From Chitinophaga rhizophila (GTDB lineage Bacteria > Bacteroidota > Bacteroidia > Chitinophagales > Chitinophagaceae), in NCBI RefSeq assembly GCF_019492185.1, contig NZ_JAICCF010000002.1, forward strand, positions 682,001 to 746,000: 64,000 nucleotides of DNA, in the 5' to 3' direction. The translations under genes and the position numbers were made by a program. The notes beneath the pieces are model-generated. The model was not told the origin of the DNA and ran no database searches. It worked only from the letters and a program-made list of their open reading frames with translations. Below, one piece after another: positions 8,775-16,928 of this stretch (position 1 is its first letter; each line of letters opens with the position of its first letter).

Positions 8775-11093
8775 ATGAAATCAAAATTGTTGCTGATTGC
8801 TGTCTCGCTGATGGCCCTGCAAGCCACAGCACAGCAGAAACACACAATTAGCGGAACCATTAAGTCCAAAGCCAAAGGTGAAACCCTGATCGGCGCGACC
8901 GTAAGAATCAGCGGTGGCGGAGGAACCACCACCAACGAATACGGCTTCTACTCCATTACACTCGCCGATGGCAAACACAAACTGGAATATACCTCTATGG
9001 GCCTTCAGGCAACGACGCTTGAATTTACCCTTCGGAAGGATACGACGATAAATATCTCCCTGGAAGACGAATCTGTTTCGCTGGGGGCAGTGACTATTAC
9101 CGGTACCAGCACGAAAAGAAGCCTCAGCGCTCCGCAGATGGGACTGGAGAAGCTGACTGCCAAGGAGATGAAGAACGTGCCTGTTTTGCTGGGTGAAAGA
9201 GATGCAATTAAAGTTATCCAGCTGCTACCGGGTATTAAATCAGCCGGCGATGGTAATGCCGGTATGTTTGTACGTGGCGGTGCCGCCGACCAGAACCTGA
9301 TACTGCTGGATGAAGCGCCCGTGTATAATGCTTCTCACCTCCTCGGTTTCTTCTCTACCTTTAACTCTGACGCTATCAAGGATATCGCCGTATATAAAGG
9401 CGGAATGCCGGCCCAATATGGTGGCCGTCTGTCTTCTGTACTGGATATTAAGATGAATGATGGTAACAACCAGGATTTTGGGGTAAGTGGCGGTATCGGA
9501 CTGATCTCTGCCAAACTGAACGTAGAAGGACCTATTCAGAAAGACAAGTCTTCGTTCCTGATTTCTGGCCGAAGGACCTATGCAGACATGTTCCTGAGAT
9601 TATCCAACGATTCTAGTCTGAATAACAATACCCTTTACTTCTACGATATCAATGCGAAGATGAACTATGAGCTGGGTAAAAAAGATAAGCTTTACCTCTC
9701 TGGTTACTTCGGAAAGGATAAACTGGGTGTAGGCGATCTCTTTGGACTGAAATGGGGTAATACAACCGGCACCTTACGCTGGAACCATATTTTCAATAAT
9801 AAGTTATTCTCTAACACCTCCCTGATATACAGTAACTATGACTACACCGTGTCTATCAACAGTGGTTCAGTCAGTGCAGATATCTACTCCAAAATCAGGG
9901 ACTACAATCTGAAAGAAGAACTGCAATGGTATCCTTCCTCTAACCACAGTGTACGTTTCGGCTTCAATACAATCTATCATACCATCACTCCAGGCCAGGT
10001 AACTACCTCTGAGACTTCTCAGATCAATTCAAGAACACTGGAGAACAGACATTCCTGGGAGAATGCAATATATGCTAGTGATAGCTGGAAAATGTCTGAC
10101 AGGCTGAGTATGACCTATGGTCTGCGTCTGTCAACATTCAGTGTGCTGGGTAAAGGAGACTTCTTTAACATCGATCAGAATGGAAAGATCCTGGATACAC
10201 TGAGCTATAAAAAGGGCGAGTTTGTCAAGACATATGTTAACCTGGAACCAAGACTGGCTATCAGCTATAAGGTGAATACTACTTCTTCTATCAAGGCATC
10301 CTACGTACGGAATGCACAGAACCTTCACCTGATCTCCAACAGTACCACCAGCAGTCCGACAGATAAGTGGGTGGCTAGCACCAATATAATCAAACCAGAG
10401 ATCTCTGACCAGTACTCTATCGGCTTTTACAAAGACCTTTTCGGAGGTGATTATGAGTTGACAGTAGAAACTTACTATAAGTCATTACAGAACCAGATAG
10501 ACTACCGAGATGGTGCGAATGTCAATTCAGTGAGTAACGCGATAGAATCTGAGCTTTTATTCGGGAAAGGCCGCGCTTATGGTATTGAATGGTTGTTTAA
10601 GAAAAGAGTAGGTAAATTCAATGGTTGGGTAAGTTACACTTTGTCAAAGACAGAGAGAAAGATCGACGGCATTAACAACAATGATTGGTATAATGCACGT
10701 CAGGACAGAACCCATGATATTGCGATTGTGGCCATTTACCAGCTCAGTAAAAAATGGACATTGTCTGCAAACTGGATTTACTATACAGGAGACGCTGTTA
10801 CTTATCCTTCCGGCAAATATAATATCGACGGACAGACCGTTTACTATTACACAGGTCGTAATGCATACCGTATGCCGGACTATCATAGACTGGATCTGGG
10901 AGCTACCTTACAGCTGAAACAACGTAAACGCTGGTCATCAGAGCTGGCATTCAGTCTGTATAATGCTTATGGCCGTGAGAATGCTTATACCATCACTTTC
11001 CAGGACAGCAAGGATGATCCGAACAAAACAGTTGCTAAACAGACAGCCCTGTTCAAATTCATTCCTTCCATCTCTTATAACTTTAAGTTCTAA
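8775..11093 (+). CDS. TonB-dependent outer-membrane receptor
   Basis: A 772-aa receptor with signal peptide (ending ALQATAQ). It has a carboxypeptidase-like regulatory domain at about 23-110 (ISGTIKSKAKGETLIGATVR), a plug domain (MFVRGGAADQNLILLDEAPV), and a beta-barrel ending in an aromatic residue (SYNFKF). It imports an unidentified ligand across the outer membrane, powered by TonB-ExbB-ExbD. There is no STN domain, so it does not signal through FecR. It is followed 5 bp later by a DUF4249 lipoprotein gene, the usual two-gene arrangement in Bacteroidota, and both end at a strong hairpin. Confidence 0.94.
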   Translation: MKSKLLLIAVSLMALQATAQQKHTISGTIKSKAKGETLIGATVRISGGGGTTTNEYGFYSITLADGKHKLEYTSMGLQATTLEFTLRKDTTINISLEDESVSLGAVTITGTSTKRSLSAPQMGLEKLTAKEMKNVPVLLGERDAIKVIQLLPGIKSAGDGNAGMFVRGGAADQNLILLDEAPVYNASHLLGFFSTFNSDAIKDIAVYKGGMPAQYGGRLSSVLDIKMNDGNNQDFGVSGGIGLISAKLNVEGPIQKDKSSFLISGRRTYADMFLRLSNDSSLNNNTLYFYDINAKMNYELGKKDKLYLSGYFGKDKLGVGDLFGLKWGNTTGTLRWNHIFNNKLFSNTSLIYSNYDYTVSINSGSVSADIYSKIRDYNLKEELQWYPSSNHSVRFGFNTIYHTITPGQVTTSETSQINSRTLENRHSWENAIYASDSWKMSDRLSMTYGLRLSTFSVLGKGDFFNIDQNGKILDTLSYKKGEFVKTYVNLEPRLAISYKVNTTSSIKASYVRNAQNLHLISNSTTSSPTDKWVASTNIIKPEISDQYSIGFYKDLFGGDYELTVETYYKSLQNQIDYRDGANVNSVSNAIESELLFGKGRAYGIEWLFKKRVGKFNGWVSYTLSKTERKIDGINNNDWYNARQDRTHDIAIVAIYQLSKKWTLSANWIYYTGDAVTYPSGKYNIDGQTVYYYTGRNAYRMPDYHRLDLGATLQLKQRKRWSSELAFSLYNAYGRENAYTITFQDSKDDPNKTVAKQTALFKFIPSISYNFKF

Positions 11094-11098
11094 TTACC

Positions 11099-11908
11099 AT
11101 GCGTAACAGTTTTATATATACCATACTAGGTGGAGCCCTTTTACTAGGTACAGCCTGTGAGAAAGAAATTGACCTTAACCTGAATGGGAACGATAATAAG
11201 TATGTGATAGAAGGCGTGCTTACCGATAATAAGGGCGGTTGTAGTGTGAAGATCAGCCGTACCAAAAACTTTGACGGCGATAATGAATTTAATGGAGTAG
11301 CTGGTGCCAGCGTAAAGATCTGGAGCGGGACAGATACTACCTTATTATCAGAGACAACAGCAGGTGTATATACAGCGCCTGAGTTATCCGGCGTAAGTGG
11401 TACTACATACGGACTGCTGGTAACGATTGATGGGGAGCAGATTACAGCTATGTCCAGAATGCCAACAAAAGTGCCTTTTACTAATCTGGATGTATTGGAC
11501 GAAGATCTCTTTGGAGATCTTACTAAGATAGCCACAGTATCTTTTAAGGATCCAGCCGGTGAAGCGAACTATTATCGCTTCCGTCAATACCTGAATGGCA
11601 GAGCAATCAAAAGCTATTGGGTAAGAAATGATGATCTTACAAATGGTAATGATATCACAGCTCGTTTGTACATCTTTGGCGATGCGAATGACGATGATGA
11701 GAATGAGCTGAAAAGCGGCGATGAAGTAACCGTGGATATGATGAATATCGATGCCGATGTATACAAGTATTTTTATAGTCTGAGTAATAGTGCTACTGGT
11801 GAAAGCAATTCTGCTACGCCTGCCAATCCGGTAAGCAATATCAAGGGTAATGCAATAGGATATTTCAGTGCACAGACTATCGAGACCAAAACAGTAATAG
11901 TACCCTGA
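11099..11908 (+). CDS. DUF4249 family lipoprotein
   Basis: A 269-aa protein with a lipoprotein signal (LLLGTAC, Cys 20). The mature part is rich in beta strands, beginning KEIDLNLNGNDNKYVIEGVL and continuing with an Ig-like pattern (GASVKIWSGTDTTLLSETTAGVYTAP), matching DUF4249. Members are almost always coded next to TonB-dependent receptors, as here (5 bp gap), and are thought to sit on the cell surface as receptor accessories. The function is unknown. The C-terminal region contains an acidic, possibly calcium-binding stretch (FGDANDDDENEL). Confidence 0.9.
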   Translation: MRNSFIYTILGGALLLGTACEKEIDLNLNGNDNKYVIEGVLTDNKGGCSVKISRTKNFDGDNEFNGVAGASVKIWSGTDTTLLSETTAGVYTAPELSGVSGTTYGLLVTIDGEQITAMSRMPTKVPFTNLDVLDEDLFGDLTKIATVSFKDPAGEANYYRFRQYLNGRAIKSYWVRNDDLTNGNDITARLYIFGDANDDDENELKSGDEVTVDMMNIDADVYKYFYSLSNSATGESNSATPANPVSNIKGNAIGYFSAQTIETKTVIVP

Positions 11909-11929
11909 CAGGTGTTGTTAACGATTATC

Positions 11930-11969
11930 AACAGGAAAGCCGGATCGTGATAGATCCGGCTTTCCTGTT
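11930..11969 (+). terminator. Intrinsic terminator after the TonB receptor operon
   Basis: Perfect 17-bp stem (11930-11946 with 11953-11969) and a 6-nt loop, ending in CCTGTTTTAG. It starts 21 bp after the DUF4249 stop. Confidence 0.85.
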
Positions 11970-12117
11970 TTAGTACTATAGGCAATAAAGCCTGGCTAAA
12001 ATAGGCAGACTGGAGTTTATTAATGGTCAGTTTAAACCTTTTTAGGGGTATGATGCCGATCTGAATGTTCTTCAGGCTAGCTAGTCAATACCAAGGTTGT
12101 AGCAAGCTTCTATTCAT

Positions 12118-12157
12118 AAAGACGCCCGGTGCAGTATGAACTGCAACGGGCGTCTTT
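12118..12157 (-). terminator. Terminator of the DUF1266 gene
   Basis: Hairpin with outer stem AAAGACGCCCG / CGGGCGTCTTT and an inner GTGCAG/CTGCAA pairing. It lies 17 bp beyond the stop of the minus-strand gene at 12174. Confidence 0.8.
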
Positions 12158-12173
12158 ACGAATAAATTCCATT

Positions 12174-13034
12174 CTATTTTATCGGCATATAAGAATAAAT
12201 GCTGTACTTACTATCCAGCATGCCTGCAACCTCCTCCTTAAACTTCGCATTATCACTTACTCCGCCTCCCCAGAACTCACGTCCGAGCAGGAAGTCATTG
12301 AAGTAAGCTTTCCAGTCGCTATAACGGGCTTGTGCCACTTGCGGAGCCTTCATCAACCAAGCCATAGCTTCTCCCCTATTGAAGTAGCCGGCCTGATAGG
12401 CAACACATATATTATTAATATATCTGGCCAGGTCCCATGCTTTGATACCTGAACTACTGAAGGCAGAGTAGTGCTCCTTAATAAACTGAATAGCAGGCAG
12501 ATCTTTCTTCGCAAGTTGGTACTTAGCCAGATCTATAGTATTCAGGTCCGCGGAAGCACCTCCGTTTTCATCCAGTACTTTGCGATACTGAGCGTATTGC
12601 GCCTGATGGCCTTCGTCCAGTAGCCAGGTAAGAGATTTCTCCAGATCAGCTACATTGTGTATATCCCAGTATTGTGCAAGTGTTGCTTTGGCATCTTTCT
12701 CACCTGTTGCATCGCCTGGTTTGAAAGGGAAAATGAAATACCGGCTATATGCCGCCTGCATCTCTTTTGAGAAGGCCTCTGTTCCCGGCTCACTTTTTAC
12801 AGAAGGCTTTATTAGACCATCAAAGGTATGCGTAGGACCACCATAACCATGTACAAAGTAAACGCCAGCCAACATAAATGGATATAATTCGTCATTCTTG
12901 ATAGTCACTGCTTCGGCAGTCGCTACTGTTTGCTCTTTTTTCTCTTCCTGACTGGCATTTTTGCTGTTACATCCTGCTGTAATTACAGCCAGGAGGCCCC
13001 CAGCAGCGATGATTTTTGTATAGAATCCTTTCAT
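12174..13034 (-). CDS. DUF1266 domain lipoprotein
   Basis: A 286-aa protein with a lipoprotein signal (LLAVITAGC, Cys 22). A charged linker (SQEEKKEQTV) precedes a DUF1266-like region. The diagnostic core is in the C-terminal half: GIKAWDLARYINNICVAYQA, then GEAMAWLMKA and SDWKAYFNDFLLGREFW. The domain occurs in bacteria as YbeR/YbeU-type proteins of unknown function. Here it would be tethered to a membrane. It stands alone between two hairpins and is divergent from the redoxin unit. A TAnnTTTG box lies 30 bp upstream. Confidence 0.8.
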   Translation of the reverse strand: MKGFYTKIIAAGGLLAVITAGCNSKNASQEEKKEQTVATAEAVTIKNDELYPFMLAGVYFVHGYGGPTHTFDGLIKPSVKSEPGTEAFSKEMQAAYSRYFIFPFKPGDATGEKDAKATLAQYWDIHNVADLEKSLTWLLDEGHQAQYAQYRKVLDENGGASADLNTIDLAKYQLAKKDLPAIQFIKEHYSAFSSSGIKAWDLARYINNICVAYQAGYFNRGEAMAWLMKAPQVAQARYSDWKAYFNDFLLGREFWGGGVSDNAKFKEEVAGMLDSKYSIYSYMPIK

Positions 13035-13063
13035 GTGGCTTTATTTAATAAACAAAGAAGCAT

Positions 13064-13071
13064 CAAATATA
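13064..13071 (-). promoter_or_regulatory. Predicted -7 box for the DUF1266 gene
   Basis: Minus-strand TATATTTG matches the Bacteroidota -7 consensus TAnnTTTG, 30 nt before the start codon. No clear -33 TTG is at the right distance. Confidence 0.4.
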
Positions 13072-13123
13072 GAACTTTTCAAATTCTTTAAAATATAACC
13101 TATGATTATCAACACCTTAACAA

Positions 13124-13148
13124 ATACCCTACAAAACTTGTAGGGTAT
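13124..13148. promoter_or_regulatory. Perfect 25-bp palindrome over the -33 element, IscR/Rrf2-like operator
   Basis: ATACCCTACAA and its exact inverse TTGTAGGGTAT are separated by 3 nt (AAC). The right half supplies the -33 TTG of the promoter that drives the Cys-peptide/redoxin unit, a position expected for a repressor site. Length, spacing and the outer ATACCC...GGGTAT match the architecture of IscR type-1 sites of the Rrf2 family. That the binder is an Rrf2 protein is inference; no such regulator is in the window. Confidence 0.7.
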
Positions 13149-13170
13149 TATAGAAATATCACTATATTTG
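13138..13170 (+). promoter_or_regulatory. Promoter of the Cys-peptide/redoxin unit
   Basis: -33 TTG at 13138-13140 and a perfect -7 box TATATTTG at 13163-13170, separated by 22 bp. A transcript would start near 13177 and carry the short peptide frame at 13208 before the redoxin gene. Confidence 0.6.
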
Positions 13171-13207
13171 TGTTGTCAATCACGGCGATCACATAAATCT
13201 GGTTCAT

Positions 13208-13285
13208 ATGCCGAATGCTATCAAGCCAACAATTCATGAATATAAAATGACTGTAGCTATTGCTGTCTGTTGTTGTTGTAACTGA
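13208..13285 (+). CDS. Short leader peptide ending in four consecutive cysteines
   Basis: A 25-codon frame in the leader of the redoxin transcript. It begins MPNAIKPTIHEYKM and ends VAIAVCCCCN, then TGA. The four Cys codons (TGT x4, 13268-13279) lie just before the stop. A second start at the inner ATG (13247), after AT-rich ATATAAA, would give a 12-residue MTVAIAVCCCCN. The layout fits a translational sensor of cysteine supply: ribosomes lacking charged Cys-tRNA would stall there. The Cys-codon segment GTTGTAA (13275-13281) can pair with TTACAAC (13329-13335), and a GC-rich stem (13291-13310) lies between them. Polycysteine uORFs of this kind are described in mycobacteria. It could instead be a secreted or modified peptide. 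Confidence 0.5.
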   Translation: MPNAIKPTIHEYKMTVAIAVCCCCN

Positions 13286-13384
13286 TTTCTCGGCGGCACA
13301 AATCCAGCCGGCACGTTTCTAAAAATCATTACAACCATTCATTAATTACTCACTGTTTAACAAGCATCCCTTAAAACTTATTTT

Positions 13385-14023
13385 ATGTCTACCAATATCA
13401 ACAGATACGCAGATTTCTTCCCTGAATATGAACTGGAATATGTAAAAAAGCCATGGAAGGACAGAACTCCAATCAGTCCTTTACATGCTGGTGATACATT
13501 ACCTGCTTTTAACATCAACAGAAAAAACATCATTTCTTCTTCCGATATATTGAAGTCACTGAATGGCTCCCAGCCAGTGACAAATTTGGTTGACCGTCCG
13601 CTAGTACTGGTGTTCCACTCTATTCACTGGAATAGCTATGGAGACAGGCTACTGGAAGACCTGAAGGATATTTATGCAGATATACGCGTAATGGGCGGGC
13701 AGTTACTGTTAGTGACTGCTGAAGAAAAGAAATACTTTGATGAAGTGACGCCTTCACAGCAACTACCTTTCGCAACTATCTGGGATCAGCAGTTCCAGAT
13801 TGCACGCAAAGCAGGTTTATATTCTCCTTCTGATCCTATATGGGACAGACTTTCGGGAGTAAATGAAGATGTACCAACACCTGCTATCTATGTATTGACA
13901 CCTTCACTAAAAATTGCATATAGTGCAGTTGATCTCTACATGGAGAAATCATTACAAAAGAGAGATGTACTCTCAGCAGTATATGATGCAAGCCATCAGG
14001 ATTCACACGGCATTGCTATATAA
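13385..14023 (+). CDS. Redoxin (AhpC/TSA-like) fold protein without any cysteine
   Basis: A 212-aa cytoplasmic protein with a thioredoxin-like/peroxiredoxin fold: LHAGDTLPAFNINRKN near 34-48, the core strand PLVLVFHSIHWNSYGDRLLE at about 72-91, and the cis-Pro loop VPTPAIYV near 168-175. In related redoxins the core strand is followed by W-C-P-Y-C; here both Cys positions are replaced (W82-N83-S84-Y85-G86). There is no cysteine anywhere and only three methionines. It therefore cannot act as a thiol peroxidase by the normal mechanism. It is expressed from an operator-controlled promoter behind a Cys4 peptide and ends at a strong terminator. A sulfur-sparing role is inference. Confidence 0.85.
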   Translation: MSTNINRYADFFPEYELEYVKKPWKDRTPISPLHAGDTLPAFNINRKNIISSSDILKSLNGSQPVTNLVDRPLVLVFHSIHWNSYGDRLLEDLKDIYADIRVMGGQLLLVTAEEKKYFDEVTPSQQLPFATIWDQQFQIARKAGLYSPSDPIWDRLSGVNEDVPTPAIYVLTPSLKIAYSAVDLYMEKSLQKRDVLSAVYDASHQDSHGIAI

Positions 14024-14041
14024 TAATACTTCTCAGAGAGA

Positions 14042-14083
14042 AGAACGGCCTGTCCCTTCCGGGGTACAGGCCGTTCTTTTTTG
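14042..14083 (+). terminator. Terminator of the redoxin gene
   Basis: Perfect 12-bp stem AGAACGGCCTGT / ACAGGCCGTTCT (14042-14053 with 14066-14077), followed by a T-run. Confidence 0.9.
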
Positions 14084-14132
14084 TTACATATTGAAGTCTG
14101 CAAACTACCCTCAACAACCCACTAGTCAGAAA

Positions 14133-14294
14133 GACCTGCGTCTATCAGCACACGAAGCCGGCGGACAAGAATGGTTACTTGACTTTGATAAAGCACCTGA
14201 AAATATCAATCAATTCATCGACATACTCGATACTACTCTCAAAGCCATCAACTCAGACTACGAAGCTAAAAGGCATAAAGCGTCATCTGGATAA
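14133..14294 (+). pseudogene. Remnant of a GH3 auxin-responsive-promoter family gene
   Basis: A short open stretch with no proper start encodes a fragment that matches the C-terminal part of bacterial GH3-family acyl-amido synthetases. It reads EWLLDFDKAPENINQFIDIL and then KAINSDYEAKRHK; NSDYEAKR is the family hallmark. GH3 proteins are about 500 residues, so roughly nine-tenths is missing. The expected ending (a Trp/Gly-rich GKLGGQ motif and PRLSN) is not found downstream in any frame I checked. It lies right after the redoxin terminator. I read it as a decayed gene, not a functional peptide. Confidence 0.6.
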
Positions 14295-14382
14295 GCATTG
14301 TTGCCCTGATAGGCTTCGGATCTGCAATCTTGCGTTTTTATACAGTTTACTACACAGGAACATCCATTAAGAGGGGCTCCGG

Positions 14383-14514
14383 CTAACGCATGTTGAACTT
14401 CATATCTATCGCACCGGTGGACAATGGAGCATTATCATCATCTTCCTGGCCACACGGCTTAATAAAAGCTGTGCGGCTAAGTTTAGCAGGCATAACGGTC
14501 CATCCGGCCAGCAT
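14383..14514 (-). CDS. Possible small protein downstream of the DUF6807 gene
   Basis: A minus-strand frame of 43 codons starting MLAGWTVMPAKLSRT and ending STGAIDMKFNMR. The same frame stays open upstream into the end of the DUF6807 gene in the +1 frame. Its composition is protein-like, but I recognise no family. It could be a small gene cotranscribed with DUF6807 (start 40 nt after its stop) or the tail of a lost gene. Support is weak. Confidence 0.22.
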   Translation of the reverse strand: MLAGWTVMPAKLSRTAFIKPCGQEDDDNAPLSTGAIDMKFNMR

Positions 14515-14554
14515 ATCATTGGATATTGGGTTGCTTGATTTTATAATATCATCA

Positions 14555-15811
14555 TTACCTGGAAGGTGGTTCTTGCTGGTAAACGGTAACCTCCGGAGGC
14601 CTGACGTAGTCCAACCATAACTCTTCTACTTCTTCCTTTGTCAGATCGTTTACAAAGGTAACAACCCGGTATGCCTGCTGATAATACTGCCCGTATTTTA
14701 ATTGCCAGGCTTTCATTTTGGTTGGACTGAAATTCATCATGATTTCGCCTCTCTCAGAATTTGCCGGCCAAACCCTCACAGGCTGCGGAGCGTCAAAATC
14801 ATCAGGGTGATTCATAATTACCAGTCCAGCCTGCCCTTTGTCGGTATGTCCTGTAATTTTAATCCAGCGGGCACGCGTACTGTCTGCATTATTACGGGTA
14901 TTTCCTTCAGAAGTTACTACCTCACTATTTGTAGCTGTCCAGGCTGCAGTTGTCCTTAGTCCGAAACCACCCCCATAACGATACTGTAGAAAGGTGATTC
15001 CGGCAGTATCGGCACAGTTCAGTATACTGGACAGATCCCAGATGAATCGGGTAGTATCAGTGCCCGGATGGAACACATTGACCGTCCATTCTTCAGTCAT
15101 AGCTACAGTTTCCTCTTTATCTATAAAAGCAATATGCTCCTGTAATGCCTTAAATCCACATATAACAGGTCCGGCCGTTTTACCTATTAAACCTTTGAAA
15201 CGTACCGTTCCTTCTTTTTTATGGAGATTCCAGAAGTCTGTTTCCTTTCCTCTAAATGAAGTATGCGTCCAGGGGTTCCAGATACCCATATGGTGCCAGT
15301 GCCCTTTTGGATGGATATTGGTAATAATTTGCCCATCAGGGGCCCATAAAGGATGAATAAAACCACTTCTCCGATAAATCTTATCTACCCCTGCCGGAGG
15401 TTCTGCTATACTGTAATTGTACTGAAGCAGTTTGCGGCTTCCTTTGCCTAATACCAATGCTCCATTTGAATCTGTTACATGCATTGCTACACTTGGTACT
15501 TCCGGCAAAGCCTTCCGTAATTCATATTTACGTGTATTACCAGGAGCGGTCACTCCGCTCATTATCCAGTATAACTTGTCCCCAATAATTTGGAAAGGCG
15601 TTGGTACACTGCGATCCCTTAGTACCTCAAATAGCTGCAAAGAATCAGTTACTGGTAGCAGAGAAAGCCTTATAGTAGCATTTACTGTTGTATTTACTCG
15701 CTTTGAGTTACCAGACTTAACATTCATCCTAGCCAGGACCTGACCCCGTAAAGGCAGGGATAATATTAACAGCAATACTATAGCAATACTTTGGGTTAAT
15801 TTGTTTTTCAT
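14555..15811 (-). CDS. DUF6807 (PmoA-like) family exported protein
   Basis: A 418-aa protein with a signal peptide (SIAIVLLLILSLPLRGQ). The core has the DUF6807 signature around GFIHPLWAPDGQIITNIHP, then HPKGHWHHMGIW, and near the C-terminus GEIMMNFSPTKMKAWQLKYG and YRVVTFVNDLT. The family is often annotated as methane oxygenase PmoA, but there is no methane chemistry here; it is frequent in polysaccharide-degrading Bacteroidota. Many His and Trp residues suggest a metal or sugar site. It lies 23 bp after the epimerase stop in the same direction, so the two may form an operon, perhaps in cell-wall or sugar breakdown. Confidence 0.85.
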   Translation of the reverse strand: MKNKLTQSIAIVLLLILSLPLRGQVLARMNVKSGNSKRVNTTVNATIRLSLLPVTDSLQLFEVLRDRSVPTPFQIIGDKLYWIMSGVTAPGNTRKYELRKALPEVPSVAMHVTDSNGALVLGKGSRKLLQYNYSIAEPPAGVDKIYRRSGFIHPLWAPDGQIITNIHPKGHWHHMGIWNPWTHTSFRGKETDFWNLHKKEGTVRFKGLIGKTAGPVICGFKALQEHIAFIDKEETVAMTEEWTVNVFHPGTDTTRFIWDLSSILNCADTAGITFLQYRYGGGFGLRTTAAWTATNSEVVTSEGNTRNNADSTRARWIKITGHTDKGQAGLVIMNHPDDFDAPQPVRVWPANSERGEIMMNFSPTKMKAWQLKYGQYYQQAYRVVTFVNDLTKEEVEELWLDYVRPPEVTVYQQEPPSR

Positions 15812-15834
15812 AACAGTGCAATATAAGTAGTGGG

Positions 15835-16845
15835 TTATTTCAAAATAGCGCCGGTTCCTGGCCTATCAGCATAAATAATTCGACCATCAATAATCTTGAC
15901 GCCGTCTGAGGTGTCTTCTGCCAGTAACAGTGGACCGTCCATATCCACATAGTCAAGATATGGCAGCAGATGGGCCACTGCAGACGTACCAACTGTACTC
16001 TCATTCATACTTCCCGTCATCACCTGCATACCCAGTTGTCTTGCCTGCGCAATCATTCTTCTGGCTGGAGTAATACCACCACACTTAGTTAGTTTGATAT
16101 TGATACCATGAAACAGACCATGACACAAGGGTACATCAGCTTCTGTAATACAGCTCTCGTCGGCCATCAAAGGCAGGGCTGACTGCTCATATACGCGCCT
16201 CATTCCTTCGGTATCAGCGGCAGGCATAGGCTGTTCGATAAATTCTACTCCCAATGACTTAAAAGCCGCCGCATTCTTCAAAGTTTCCTCCACTCCCCAG
16301 GCACAATTAGCATCCACCCTGAAGGTAGCACTGGTATGTTTCCTCAATTCCTGTATAATGGCAATATCTTCTTTTGTACCCAGTTTAATCTTGTATATAG
16401 GCCAGGGGAACTCCTTCAGTTTGCTGACCATATTTTCCACCGTATCTATTCCAATCGTATAGTCAGTTAATGGATTGCTGGAGATGTCCAGCCCCCAGAC
16501 TTCGTATAGCTTCTTACCTTGCATCTTCGCATAGAGATCATGTGCTGCCAGATCGATTGCACATAAAGCAAACAGGTTAGTTTTAAACAAAGGGTACAGT
16601 AGCTCCCATAAGGACTCCGGGGTTTTCAAGGTGTGTGCTTCTATTAGTGACCGATGGGCGTTGATATCGTCCATCAGCCGGGGTACCGTCATATTGTAAT
16701 ATGAATTATCTGCTGTTTCTCCTAGTCCGCTGAATCCATCCTGCTCCAGTTTGACCACTAGCAGCGGCTGTACGTCTTTCGATTTACGGGAGATGGTAAA
16801 AGTGTGTCTGAACTTTAATTCAAACGGGTATAGTGTCAATTGCAT
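15835..16845 (-). CDS. Dipeptide epimerase (enolase superfamily)
   Basis: A 336-aa muconate-lactonising-subgroup enzyme, most like L-Ala-D/L-Glu epimerase, which recycles murein dipeptides. Catalytic features are in order: general base Lys in YKIKLG near 152, metal ligands Asp in RVDANCAW, Glu in EFIEQP and Asp in LMADES, and the second base Lys in INIKLTKCGG. The C-terminal DMDGP motif follows. The N-terminal capping domain (FRHTFTISRKS) is intact and there is no signal peptide. It is upstream of the DUF6807 gene and downstream of the dnaK terminator. The substrate could be another dipeptide. Confidence 0.9.
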   Translation of the reverse strand: MQLTLYPFELKFRHTFTISRKSKDVQPLLVVKLEQDGFSGLGETADNSYYNMTVPRLMDDINAHRSLIEAHTLKTPESLWELLYPLFKTNLFALCAIDLAAHDLYAKMQGKKLYEVWGLDISSNPLTDYTIGIDTVENMVSKLKEFPWPIYKIKLGTKEDIAIIQELRKHTSATFRVDANCAWGVEETLKNAAAFKSLGVEFIEQPMPAADTEGMRRVYEQSALPLMADESCITEADVPLCHGLFHGINIKLTKCGGITPARRMIAQARQLGMQVMTGSMNESTVGTSAVAHLLPYLDYVDMDGPLLLAEDTSDGVKIIDGRIIYADRPGTGAILK

Positions 16846-16871
16846 AACACAAAATAAAAATAAAGCGGCAT

Positions 16872-16903
16872 AAAAAAAGGGCTGACCCTATGGCCAGCCC
16901 TTT
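16872..16903 (-). terminator. Terminator of dnaK
   Basis: Stem AAAGGGCTG / CAGCCCTTT (16876-16884 with 16895-16903), with seven A residues at 16872-16878 that give a U-run on the minus-strand transcript. Confidence 0.85.
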
Positions 16904-16928
16904 ATACTGATATCTCTAAGCAATCTGC

